DNA of 64,000 nucleotides from Microvelia longipes (GCA_018340805.1 JACMZG010001911.1:31699000-31762999), one strand, 5' to 3'. Positions 26,801 to 41,064 are shown, counted from the stretch's first letter. Notes: generated by a model from the letters alone, not told the origin. Numbers and translations are program-made.

Positions 26801-27889
26801 TTAAAAATTGGGTATATGATGGCTTGCTTAAATGTTTCCGGTAGCGTGTTCCCACTAAATAAGTCATTATAGAAATTAAGTAACTCAGTCTTAAATTTGA
26901 CCCCCGTATTTTATAAAAACTCTGCAGGTATGCGGTCAGTACCCGGTGCTTTGTTTGCTTTAAGGTCGCGTATGACTTGGTCAAGTTCTACAATGCTAAA
27001 TTGTTTATCTAAGTAATCTTATTATAACATGGCTCTGCATACGAAAACGGTTCTGCCATTAATTGTGGATTTAAGAGTTTTTTAAAATAATCAACCCAAT
27101 CATTCATGGTTATTTTTGTCACATTTATTTGCTTGCAAACCTTTTTTAAATTTCCCGCTAGCCGCCAAAAATCTTTAGAGTCCTTAGTTTTTCCTAAATT
27201 TACAGCTGATTCTGTTAAATATTCTATTTTTTTTGTTTTTCTGTATCTTTCATAGTCAGTTTTTGTTTCCACATAAGCTATTCTTACCCTATCAGCTCCA
27301 GTTTTTCTAAAAAGTCTAAGTTTGCATACATTTTAACCCTTAAATTCCAACATTTATGATTATACCAAGGTTGCTTTTTCTTAAAATATTTTTTATTTCT
27401 TATTTTCCCACCTCTCTCTGACGCATTTTCTATTAAACATAATAACTCCTCTATATTATTAATTGCGTTATTATTTTTTTTTGGACTACCAAGGTATCTA
27501 ATTTTTGTTAAAGTGCATTTCATCTTGTTCCGTCCATAATAATTTAGGTAGGAGGGGTACAGTTTTTTCTTCACTTTTATTTACACCTAGGTCTAATTTT
27601 AGAACAAGAGGGAGGTGGTCCGAAAAAGGTTTTTCCTCTACCTGAAAGAATTTAATCATATTTGGTTGGCAATATCATTGGTTGATTTCCCCATAGGGCC
27701 AATAAAAGTATATTCCCCCTCTTCGTCACCAGCCATACGCCCATTAAGGATAACTAAACCATTATCATCACAAAGTTTTAATAGCTCCCTACCTCTCTTA
27801 TTAACCCATTTATCCTTAGACCAGTGGTTCCCAACCTTTTTTATACTTGGGACCCCTAAAATATTTGAACTACTTCCCGGACCCCTTGC

Positions 27890-27952
<63 letters not shown>

Positions 27953-30280
27953 GTTATTATTATCATATATAAAGGCAATAATACCAAAGACGATATAAAG
28001 AATACAACGTTTATTAAACAATCATTTACTATTTCTTCAATTTTTAATATAACTTATACTTACAGCGAACGGATAGTATTAAATAAGTTTCTAACTCTAA
28101 TCTGTATATAAATAATTCATATATAATTAATAATTTAATTATTTATTGAAGTTACACACACACGAAAGGAAAAAAAAATCTATTTTTTTTACTTGTACAA
28201 TATAGTTTATAAAATTGCTCCCGGGACCCCCTAAAAACTCATTTCGGACCCCAAGGGGTCCCAGGACCCCTGGTTGGGAACCACTGCCTTAGACTTTCTA
28301 TCTTTAGATATATTCAGTCCAAAGTTCTCTATAAGGTCCTCATCGATAACCCTAACATTTAAGTCTCCTATTACTAACCAATTTCATGATCCTTTTCACT
28401 TAACAAGCTCTCTAACATTTTATAATCATTATCCCAGTTATTACAATTTAAATATGTTGGTACGATCATTAAGTCGCCTTTATTGCAGTTTATTTGTATT
28501 AGACATTTATTATTAATATTTTTAAACTCAAAATATTTACTTGGTAGGCCTTTTCTTATACCTAAACAACAACCTCCGCTCGCTCTCCCAAACATACTTA
28601 TTTTTTTAGCCGGTATCCATATAATATTAAAATCTATAAAGAAATCGTCGTAAATATTTACCTGCTCAGCTTCAACGAAAGTTTCATAAAATAAAATACA
28701 TCCATTTGATTCAAATAATTAATAAAATCCTCGTCTAAGATTTTCTTTGCCAGCCCATATATATTATAAGATACTAAATTGAAAAAATGCTCTTCGTTAT
28801 TTTTTAAAATTTTTATAGGTTTGTGGACTTTTTTCTTTTCTTTTTGGTGACCAGGAGATGAGTATTTTCATGTTTTCCTTTCTCTTTTCTTTTTAGCATC
28901 ATCTTTCTGTTTCTTTCTCCTTCAGTAGTTTCTGTATGATATCCGTGACATTAACACCAGTTAATACTTCTATTTGGGGCACACCATCAGATTCATTAGT
29001 AATAATTCCTACTCCTTCACACCACTCAAACTTCACCCCTCCTATCAACATAAAGTCTTGTCTCACTTGGATTTTAATGCTTTTGTTTGCATTTAATACG
29101 TTTCTTCTCACTGCGAACAATTTATTTCTGCGATATCGATAAAGAGGAGAAAAGTCTCTATTAATAAAGAACGAGTTCCTTTCAGCATATTAGATTTATT
29201 TAAAATAAGTTCTAAATCTTCATCCCGCGGGATATGAGCGATCTTTGTGTGTTATTTAACAGATGAGCTCTATTATATACACATCCTCCTCAATTAGCAA
29301 AGTATCCTTGCAGAAGTTTATTATAGCGTCTTTACATAATATATTGCTATCTAGTCTCCTCCGTTTTTCTTCTCGATCTATTGACTATATCTTCAAGTTG
29401 CCTCTTCATTTTATTCAGTTCAACCCTCAATTGTTATTCATTATTTTCCTTTACACCACTAATATCCGATTTTAAGTCCTTTACGTCCTCTTTAGTTGCT
29501 AATCCAGCATTTTTTATGGAAGAAGTCATTATATTTTGCAACTCTTCTATGGACATATTACCTACTACCTTAGCCATGGTCTTTTGGATTTTTTCTTGTG
29601 GGCTATTTCCAGAGGAGGTAGAGATAGAGGTAGGGCTACGTTCACGTTTTCTTTCTTGTCCTGCCTGGTTATTTGACATGTAGTGGGGAGTGATATCAAT
29701 ATCAATGAACTAGTAATCAATCGAACGCGGATATTTATGATCTTATCTATCAATCTGTGTGGCTATAGGCCTACGTTTTACCTGTACCACGATTAAAAAC
29801 TACGCGCAGACTACGTCACCTCACGTGACCCGCGATGTCCTTCAACTGAATTTGTTAACGCCTTCTTTATTATTAAAGAATTTCGTGAATAAAATTGGCT
29901 TTGAAGTTTATATTTAAATGGTTAAATATTCGCACTTCCACCGCACTAAAACTCACTAAATTTCAGAAATTGCAAGTAAATGAACAAATAGAAACAATTA
30001 CAACTTTTCAAAGCAGTATGTAGAAAATTAACTATCAAAACAACGAAATATAACGGAGCCGAAGTGACACGTGTCGTGGCTCGAGCCGAACCGAGCCATG
30101 TAGGAGTCTCTTTGTGTATTGATTGTTCTTTCGTATTATCTGTTGTTTTTAGCGAATTTTCATTATGAAAATGACGCTTATGAGGTTGTTCGGATGGCGG
30201 AAGTTGAGGGTGGGAGTGAGCGGAATCGGTTCCTATTGGCTTCCTGATAACAAAATATATGTCCCAAAAAAGTTTATATA

Positions 30281-30364
<84 letters not shown>

Positions 30365-33300
30365 GTATATATATATATATATGTATGTAGAGTTTCTACC
30401 TTTCGTATGGCGAACGATAACTCTTGAAGGCGTTCTCAAATTGAAACGAAACTTTGCAAATCGCGAGATGTTGTGGAGGTTACGAGGCCTATTGTTTATA
30501 AAAACATTATGACGTCATCAACCAAAGTTATGACGTCATAAAAAAAAAATTTTTTTGAAACTTGAAATGGCTTTAAAACAAGGTATTTCGTGTTTAGGTA
30601 GACGGCTAGCTGAATCGATCAAGACCAATTTCAGCTCAATCGAACCATCACAAATGGTATACATATATATATAATCTTGTATATATGTATACGTCTAGGT
30701 CAAAGACTCGTACGATATATCTTGGGTTCAGTAGTGTTAGAGGGTGGGGATATAGTATAAAAGAGGGGCCTCTACCTCTTGCTCCATCCTGGTAAGCCAA
30801 CTGTCCCAGAGAGACAGGACAAAAATGGCTTCCACTAATCCACGCCTGGCCAAGCAGGCCTGTGAAGAGGAAGAACCTCGAGGTAGTCTTTATATGGTCG
30901 GAGTCATTCTAAAACGATTGCGACCGGTTTCAGCTCAATCGGACAATCCTAAGTGACGAAAACGGTATTTTTATTTTAGAAAATCATGAATATATTTTTT
31001 TTTAAAATAAAGATTATACTCAAATAAACAATTTGTTTACAAAAAAATTTGACATTTTTCTTTAAATTGCATAAACAATCATAAATTTATGTAAGAGTCA
31101 ATACCCTTTTGTATGGTGGACGATAACTAAAACTGATGAAAGATGAAACTATAATCTTTTCTTACCCTTTATAAAAGGTTACTTCATCAGTTGCAACGTG
31201 TGGATTTTTTTCTTTTATTCTTTATACCTCTATAAAAAACGTATTAGTTATGTATTTAAATACTTATTATTGTTTTATATTGCTTGTTAACTGTAATATC
31301 ATTGCTTACTATTAATAATAGAGGATTAATAAAATCAAATTTGCAAGAAAGCCTCTCAGGCCCGCGAAGCGGGCCTGTGAAACGAGGCTGTGAAAATTCG
31401 CTAAATACGTGGCAAAATGCCATGTAACAAAAAACGATAATGAAACCATACATAATACAAAACAACAACAATGTGGCCGCGAAGCGGCCCGGCGGGCCGA
31501 CGCCGCGGAGCGGACGAGGCGCGAAGCGCCGAGACCGCGTAGCGGCTACGGGCCGAAGGCCCGTATTTTAATAATTTTTACTACCTAGCAAATTTTGATC
31601 ATGAGGGCCACTTCTCCTTGCAGGCCTGCACAGCTCGCCGTAGTCCCTTCGGGGCCTCATATTTTTTGTCTCGTCAGGATATTTGGTTAACCAGGGTGGA
31701 GGAAGAGATTTACTTTCCAATTATCTCCCACCCTTTAGCACTATTGATCTCAAGAGATGTTGTAGAAGTCATCGACATAGAGGCATACAAAAATATAAAA
31801 TTGTGTATGCCATTTGACCCACTAAGCTAAGGATGGTCCCATGGAGCTCAAACCTGTCCAAATTGATTTAGTTTGTTATCTACCTTAACATCACCTTGTT
31901 TTAACGCCATTTTAGATTTAAAAAATTGATGACGTCATACATATAAACATAAAGAAATGATTAAAATATCTTTTTCAATATAAATTTAAGTGGTTAAAAC
32001 TCTTAACGTTGTACAGGTCAACAATGCAGACTTTAAAACAATTGGATTTAAGTTACAACAGATTACTGGAGATACCAATATCTGCTTTACATAGAATCAG
32101 AAATTTGGAATGGCTAAATCTGGATAGGTAAATAACCTTTTAATAATTACATTTTTTTATTTGATTAATACAACATTTTTAATACAAGTATTAGTGAAGG
32201 GGGATGTATTAGCATGAGTTCTCGGTAAGGAGAAGATATCCAATAATATCACTCCGGCGTGTGAAGGGGAGGGAGGTTAATGAAATAATGAATCAAGCTA
32301 TTCTAGCAGGTATCTAGGCCACTGCCGCTTTACACGTTTAGGATGATTATCAGGGATAGTTCTGTAGGAAAGTATTTGGATCAAGGGATTGAAGTGACCT
32401 GTTAAGGATTCGTGGAAGGATTTATAACAGGATTTACAATAGTCGGGGACAAATGGAACAGAAAGGTTTGATAGAAGGGTGAGGTTTGAAACGAAGATGG
32501 GAACGTTTGTGATGGTTCTTAGGACTCTGGACTGGAAGATATATGTAGTCTATAAGATCATAAAAAAAGCTCCAGTCTACTTGTTCATTTATTACTTTTG
32601 TCTTGAAGGGATAAAATGGAAGGAATGATGTCTAGGGTTTATAAGACAGGACTGTGGTCGGAGGATAGATCATTTAAAATTTTCAAGTAAGGGTTAAGAT
32701 AAGTTAAGGAGGAGGTTATAAAAAAATCGAGGAGGTCGGGAAGTTTTGCAGGATCTGTAGAATAAAATGTGTATTTAGACGCGGCAAGGACTTGAAAGGG
32801 TTAGAGGAGAGAGCGTTAAGAAGATTTACTCCTCGAGGATTCTGTGCTCGGCAACCCCACTGAGGATGCTTTGCAATGTAATCCCTTCCTGAGATAAATC
32901 TGGGCCCAAAGGACTGAATAAGGGTGGAGAAATCTTGATCAGAAATAACGCGACTTAGAGTAATACACTGAGGAAATAGCAAAGTTATAAGGATAGAAAT
33001 TTAAGGAAATAGAGGTACACTGTATAGCGTCTGTCGAATTAGAAGGAAAAGGAAAATGAGATATGGAGTTTCGTATGAGTATTGCACTGCCCCCTAGTGC
33101 GGTATCGTTGGAGTGGTCAGTCCTGCACGTTGTATAGTTATAAAGGTTAAAGTAAGATCATGAGGTAAAGTGTGTCTCTGTTATTAGGTCTAAGTCAATT
33201 CATTTGTCTCTAAGTAGAATATCAAGTTCGTGTATTTAGTCTTGATAAAATATTTTTTTGATACGTACGCCATCCTGGATGTACGTGATCCGCGGATATC

Positions 33301-36300
33301 TTAGTACACTTACTAAGTATACTTACCTACACTGCAATCGTTTAATCTAATGTGTCTGAGTATTAATAATTGTTTCACATTAGTATTGTGCAAAGTAGCA
33401 ATACTATATTATTATTTATTTATTTATTTAATTATATATATTTTTTTTGTCTTTTACAGTAATAGAATTATCAAAGCACAAGTGGAATGGAAAGAACTAT
33501 TCTTTTCTTTATCAACGTTATACATGGGCAAGAATGGAATTGCGCAGCTACCCTCTCATCCGGACTATTCATACGTTAACTTCCAGAAATTGACTTGGAT
33601 CAACTTAGAGGGAAATTTTATGTCCTCACTGGAACCGCATCAAGTTCCTTTAAAATTGACTATATTAAATTTAAATAAAAATATATTTAAAATGTTTCCA
33701 ACGTCTCTGGTAGCCAGTATGGCCGATCTTTCGCAGCTATTACTTCGAGACAATTTTATAGAGCAAGTACCTAACAGTCTCATTAAAAGGAGAAGCAAAC
33801 TAGATGTTTTAGATTTAGGTGAAAATGAAATAAGTACAGTAGATAATATGTTCTCAGGTACTATTTACGTCAGAGATCTCCTCCTAGATAGTAATAAAAT
33901 TAATAATATTCCTGCCAATGCTTTTAAAGGAATTAATTGTAATAGAATTAACTTAAGTAATAATAAATTAGACGATATTAACGATCGAGCATTTTATGGT
34001 TTGGCCAATAGTTTAGAATTCTTAGATTTATCTTATAATAACCTGACAAGAATACCCCGAGGTTTGAGTACTTTAAAGAAATTAAAGAAACTATCCATAG
34101 AAGGAAATATTATAAAGACTTTATCGGACGATATTTTTCCACCCATTTCAGATATTATGTTTTTATCACTTTCTAACAACAGACTGAAAACTATCCCTAA
34201 TAAATCTTTAAGACCACTCAAATCCTTGTCTAGTTTATACTTGAGTTATAACCAAGTTTCCAATATTACCGATCAGGATTTTTACGGTTACGGCGAAAAC
34301 ATTGATATTCTAGAAATAATGAATAATGGTATCGAGTATATGAAGGAAGGTTCTTTGAAAAACTTAAAGCAATTAAAAGAATTAAACTTATCATACAATA
34401 AATTAGTCAAATTAGGCGAGAAATGTTTGGTTCATTTGTCCGAAACTTTAGAAAGTTTAGATATTGGTTTCGGTTTACTTTCTAGTAACTTCCCTGAAGC
34501 TGAAATAAAGCCTCTAAGATCATTGGCTTATTTAGCATTAGATTATAATCATTTCACTAATGTTTCGAGAACAGCCTTGTACAATTTTGGTAATATCAAG
34601 TATGTCAACTTGGAAGGTAACAAGTTGAATGATATTCCAGACACGTTCTTCCACGCTAACGTTCACAAATCACTAAGAAACATAAGATTGTGTTACAATC
34701 GTCTCAAAATAATTAAGCAATTTGCATTTTCAGGGCTTCGCGAGCTGCAAAGTATTGTACTAAACGATAACGAAATAACAACAGTAACTCAGCATTCGTT
34801 TGAAAACTTGCCCAGCGATTTGACTGTTATTTTGAGTGAAAATAAAATTAGTAGCATCGCCCCAAAGTCATTCGTCAATATAAGGAACTTTTTAAAATTA
34901 GATTTACACGGGAACGCTTTGACAAGTTTGTCTCTGAATATATTTATGAACGTTTCGTCGAGAAGTTTACCGCTAGTGCTGAATATTTCACGAAATCATA
35001 TTAGCACGCTGACAGCTTCGCATTCGTTAGATAGTTTATACGTCAAAGAAATCGATATGAGTCATAATCTTATCGACTATGTACCCATCGAATTCTTGTT
35101 TTCATTGAAGCAGTCGTTGAAAAAATTGAATATAAATAATAATAAAATCAAAAGTTTAGACTATAAACAATTCTCTGAATTAAAAGAACTAGAAATATTA
35201 GAAATATCGTACAACTTAATATCTGACATTAAATCCAATACATTTGCAGATCTAAGGAATTTACAAATCTTAAACATGAGCCATAACCATATGGAAATTA
35301 TTCATTCGAGTCAGTTTAAACAAATGGATAAATTAAGAGTTTTAGACTTGTCTTTCAATAAGTTGAAATCGATCCCAAACGATGCTTTCGAGAAAACTAA
35401 GTTAGAAGAGTTGAGGTTATCACACAATGAGTTATTTGTGGCTCCCACTGCACCATTAATGGTCGTTAGTTTTAGTTTAAGAATATTAGATTTATCCTTT
35501 AATAAAATCGAACATATCGATAGTTCGACTTTTGCCAATACACCACTTCTAACTCATTTAAATCTTTGCCACAACAAACTCACCTATATACCCGAGAATA
35601 TATTTCGAAGCATAGTGAGCTTGATTTCTCTTGAATTTTGTTCAAATAAACTTCAACATTCCAATTTAAAAGAATTATTTCACTTTACACAAAAACTGCA
35701 TTACTTAAATTTAGCTAATGCTAGTTTAAAAGAAGTACCTGTATTATCATTGCCAAACTTGGCATATTTAAATTTGTCTAGTAATTTACTATCAGAAATT
35801 GGAAGTCCATTTATTGATTACATACCAAATTTAAGGGTGTTGGATCTAAGTCATAATAATTTATCTACAATAAACGGCATAATATGGAACTATACCCAGA
35901 ACTTGGAAACATTGGATGTTTCGGCCAATCCAATTAAGGTATGTATCGCAAGAAATGTAAGTTAAGGCACAATTACTAATAAGACGAAAGAAACAATGAT
36001 GGGGTCTTTTCTTTCCCCTCCCTCCACTTTAATTTTTTAGGTATAATTTAACATTAGATGTCTTAGAAACCATCACCAATCTTCATTGGTAACTTTCTAG
36101 TAATCATTACTAAGCATTAATCACCAATAGCAATAACCCTTTATTGATTTAGAATGGGGGTAGAATTCTATATAAGTGGTAACAACAGCATGCCGATGAT
36201 TGTTTGCTGGGTGGCCCTGAAAAGTACCGTCAGTGGTGGCAACCGCAGCACGCCGATGATGGTTTGCTGGGTGGCCTGAAAAGTACCGTCAGTGCAACAC

Positions 36301-39300
36301 GCAGGGCGGCGATGATTGTTTGCTGGGTGGCCCTGAAAAGTACCGTCAGTGGTGGCAACACGCAGGGCGGCGATGATTGTTTGCTGGGTGGCCCTGAAAA
36401 GTACCGTCAGTGGTGGCAACCGCAGGGCGGCGATGATTGTTTTGCTGGTGGCCTGAAAAGTACCGTCAGTGGTGCAACACGCAGGGCGGCGATGATTGTT
36501 TGCTGGGTGGCCCTGAAAAGTACCGTCAGTGGTGGCAACACGCAGGCGGCGATGATTGTTTGCTGGGTGGCCCTGAAAAGTACCGTTAGTAGTGGAAACC
36601 GCAGGGCGGCGATGATGGTTTGTTTTGTGGTCCTGAGAAGGACCGTTAGTACTCCAGAGGTCTCTATTGATTCTGTGCCTAGGGAGCACTCTTTATTCAA
36701 ACTTAAATAAATAGTGGCCTATGATTGGTTATGGGAATGAAAATGACCGCACCAATTGAGGAACAGAAAAAAGGTTAAACGGCCCCTTATTAGTTCTCTT
36801 CCATCGAGGTGATGTAATAAATAAAAACATCAATGTGATTCTGGCACAGAGAGCTGCCGTAATCTTTATACATAGTCGTTAAAAAGCTTAAGCATGTATT
36901 TTCTGAATATTGAGGATTATTGTTTGTTAAAAGTGGTTATTTTTGGTTAAAGATGGTCAAATAATAAGAAAGAAATCGTCGGGGAAACACCAATGTCCCT
37001 GACTAAGTGTTAGAGCTGTCGTTAAGAATTTTGTGTTACTAATTAATACGTATTAACTTTAGGCAACTTAATAACAAATAAACAACATTCTAATTTTGAA
37101 TGAGATTGCGCAATACCGAACAGTCTACTTGTCGGTAGTGTCAAATGTTATAATGCAGTTATCGGTTAGTAGCTTATTTCTTAAGTAGATACAGTTAATT
37201 TTTTATTAGTAGATAAAATCTTTAAATTGATTAGCATTCTCTTAATTCAGCTGGTTTAGCTAAATCAGTTGCTCAAAGTTGTTAAACTTGTTTCGCCTTG
37301 GTTATTCATGAGTAAGAAGCGCTCACAGAAGTTCTGAGGTTAATATTTGTTTGATGGAAACTTTTTGAAAACATTTAGTTTAATATTTAATGCGTATTGT
37401 TCCCTTCAATTAGTTTTTTAAAAATCAAAATTATTAAATCTTACACTTTTCGTATACTATTCAACAGATCACTGCCTCATCGGAGAGTGAATTAATAACC
37501 ACTTTTGAGTGTTTAATCCATAGTAACCAAAATTGAAATTATGAGTGATTTAAAATATTCAAAAAATGTGTATAAATGTTGTTTAGACTAGAGCATAAAT
37601 TTATATTAATGCATTTTTTCTTCAGATTATAACAAGAGAGAGTTTTAAAGGACTTGAAAATTTAAAGGAATTAAATGTTCAATACTTAGACGAGCTGGAA
37701 AGATTCGACACCAACACTCTGTCAGATAGTAAATTTTTACACACTCTCAAAATACAAACTTGGCCAAATATAGAAAAATATAGATTTCGTTTAGAAAGAA
37801 TTTTATCGAAATTGAAACATTTAAAGAGGTTATCTATTTTAGTCACGGAACCATTATTAACTGATCAACTAGGAAAAGCATTGTCAAGAAAAATCAATTA
37901 TTTTGAAATAACAGGTACGTGAAAACGAATATATTATTATTTATTTGTTATAGATTTCTTGTGTAATTTCTATAGATAGATGCATATAGAGTTATTATTA
38001 CTCACCCTTTATTACAAACCTTATTGGCCCTGTAATATAGAAATTTGAAACATCGAAAAAATAACCTGAGCACCTTTGATTATCAATAAAATCAAATAAA
38101 ATGTACAAAAATTATTATACAGGGTGGCACATTTCAAATGCACTACTGTGATTAACTCAGCTTTGTGTGGAGCTGGCACAAAAATTGCATAAAATTGGTA
38201 TCTCTACTCCTACTACGTTGACCACTGGAAGTTTAAATACCCAATTATTTGTTTTTTAATTGTCTGGCATGTATGGTAATCTGATTACAAAAATGTGTTT
38301 TTCTATACCGTAACTTTAGAAAGTTAACTTGGAGCATACCTTTATATTAATTATGTCAGAAGCTGTGTCATCCTGAACAATTTGATACCAATATAATTAT
38401 ATTTTGGTAATTTTATCCCGAGCTATCGTTTGGTATACATAAGGACTATTACCTATTATAATTAAAAATAAACTTAGTGGAATTATTTTGGAAAATAAAG
38501 GTCTGAGAAAATTACCAGAAGTCAGCGATGTTGGTAACAATTTTTCTAGTATATGACACAGTTTTTGAGAAATGATCCATGTAATGGTATGCTCCTATTT
38601 AAGTTTTTAAAGTTACCGTAAAAAACACATTTTGGTAATCAGATGACATGCTAGACTATTACATAAACAATAATTAGGTATTTAAACTACCATTGGTCGA
38701 CTTGGTGGGAATAGATACCAAATTTATCGCTATAGCCACACGAAGCTGAGTTAATCAGGGTGATGTATTTGTAATGTATTCCACCTTGTGTACAACAACA
38801 CTTATACAAAAAAACGTTTATAATACAAGACAATACACAAAACATGTGTGAAAAGCAAGGATCTTGAATAAAGGGTATGACGCTTTAAGGAACTTTTATG
38901 ACCCCATGGAAGTTGTTGAGAAATAGAAGCAAACTTACCTTCCCCATAGCAAGGTTGTCGAGTTTGCTTCTCAACTTTTTTCTTTGCTTCTCGTGATTGT
39001 TACATTTGTGGTGCTTGTTAAGTCATTTGTGCTTATATAATTTTAAATTTTGGACTATAGTTAGTCCACTTCAGTGAGTAATAATTTAAGCGTGTTTATA
39101 GTCTTCTCAAGTAAAAAACAATGGGATACTATTAAAAGGTAAGTTTGCCTGTAAAATTTAAGACCTGCGTTATTATAAGAATTGTAAGCAAGTGCAGTTT
39201 GTACCAAGCATGTGGAGTTGCTTTTTCGTGATAAATTCTCTCTATTTTTTGGTTCTCAATGGGGTCACTTTTTTATACGGCAAATCCACTTAGTGCGTCA

Positions 39301-40011
39301 TCCCCTTCATTCAAGATCCTTGGTTTTGACAGTTCAGGGCAAATAAAACATTTAAATGGTTAATTTAAAGGATTTCAAGATTCTTGGTGAAAAGCTGATA
39401 ACGATTGATTTATCATAACCTCATTACTCTCTGAGAGAAGGTTACAATAAAGTTACACAGAGTGGGACTCTGTGTAACTTCATTAAAGGTTTGAAATATC
39501 CTTTTAAGAAAAAAAGGATATTTCAAACCTCTTAATTTACCAAGTTAAGATCCCACTCTATTATTATAAATCTTATAAGGTTAGAGGCATAATTTTAATT
39601 TATAAGGTTTACTATTGGTTTTACATTTTAGGACCAAATCTAACTCATATGGAAGAAGGATCTTTGTCTGGTTTGGAGCTGTCTAGAGAAGTCCGAGTTC
39701 ATATTCACGATACTAATATATCATGGTTCCCTAAAGGGTTCTTCTCTAAATTTCACACATCTTTTCTGACGTTAGATCTTAGAGATAATAAGCTAACAAC
39801 AATTAGCCCTGATTTATTTTACTCTGAGACTCCTGAAAATTTTAGAGATCTTGTTACAACAAAAATTAAAGGTAACTGAAACATTTTTACTTTTCCTCAT
39901 TTATACAGTATGTTTAAAGGAAAAGTATAGTGTTTGCAAAAAAATCCAAAACCGGGATGTCACCGGCATTATCTGTTTTGGGTTTTTAAGACCTCCTGAG
40001 GGGTTTTTACA

Positions 40012-40081
<70 letters not shown>

Positions 40082-40988
40082 GTGTGTAGTTGTTTGTATA
40101 TCATCGTAGCTCTCTTGCTGTAGTTTGTATACCGATATGAAACTTTGAAAATAAATTTCTATTCATGATTCATTATCCTACAAAATGACTCAGCAAAAAA
40201 ATTCGAAAAATCATAATACGCGGAAAAATGATGCGATCGGATTGAGATTTAACACGAATATGGCCATGTATATGAGTAAAATATATGCCAAGTTACATCT
40301 CATTATCAGCATTACTTCAATTTATTATCATGACTGTGTGTATGTTTTTAAAAAAAATAAAAAATGATCTAATTAATTTTTAATGCCGTACAAGTGTATA
40401 CCTTTATTTAATAAATAAGTATACTATGTATCGTTTCAATACGGCAAGTATATCATGATTTTTTTGGATTATAAAAGTTAAGCACCTTTGAGCTTGGTCA
40501 GTGTATGGGTAACCGCTGAGATTGAAACGGATGCATTTACTATCTGAAAACGAGCGAAGCGAGTCCGAAGCAGATAGGATGAGCGTAGCAAATCTGTAGG
40601 GTGGCAAAATGTTCCGAGGTACCCCGTACCCGATTTTTTCTATTGTAATATAGATTTGCTCCATGTCATTTAAAACACGAATTTGTATTTAAACAGTCTA
40701 ACTGTTAAAATTTGCTCAATATTTTAGGAGGTATTAACATAAATGGCAACCCCATAAAGTGCAGCTGCAATTTATTATGGTTCAGCCATTGGCTAAAGAG
40801 ACATCTTAGAGAAAGTTTAGAGCTCCACAAAAGGTAAAATTACTAACGCTTACTTCTTTATTTATAACTCTGCTAGGACTATAACTAAGCATTTATGCTT
40901 GTACCTCAGATTCCTCAGATAAATATCTCCACTTGATCAAATAAAAGATAATAAGCTACACTAAATGATAAGGCGATAATATAGTTGA

Positions 40989-41064
<76 letters not shown>

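Larger units (their letters stand above)
30148..31405. mobile_element. Dispersed element with TTTAGCGAATTTTCA termini
   Basis: The left end tttagcgaattttcat runs into an imperfect hairpin (about 30151-30179). The right end (about 31390-31405) is the inverted motif tgaaaattcgctaaa. Inside are a (TA)n tract (30269-30384), two tgacgtcat sites (about 30512-30540), a TATA-box-plus-ATG block (30756-30882) and a GCGAAGC mini-hairpin. A partial relative on the other strand lies at 61270-61605. The shared terminal motif links it to the large palindromes. No transposase ORF. Confidence 0.6.

Noticed and set aside
31618..31830. 70-codon frame in chaoptin intron
   Set aside because: No ATG-context, splice-phase or family support; the surroundings are repeat-like.
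33350..33459. N-terminal extension of the 871-codon frame as a signal peptide
   Set aside because: Hydrophobic but encoded by intron sequence before a strong acceptor; the signal peptide at 23761 and upstream LRR exons in phase argue against it.
36185..36645. CRISPR-like array of regular repeats
   Set aside because: Contiguous tandem units with no unique spacers, in a eukaryotic intron.
36168..36710. Frames of 97-173 codons on both strands
   Set aside because: Produced by a 60-bp tandem repeat whose length is a multiple of three; no splice phase link to chaoptin exons.
39851..40123. 90-codon frame with Ser-Leu repeats
   Set aside because: Runs through an intron and a (CT)n microsatellite.
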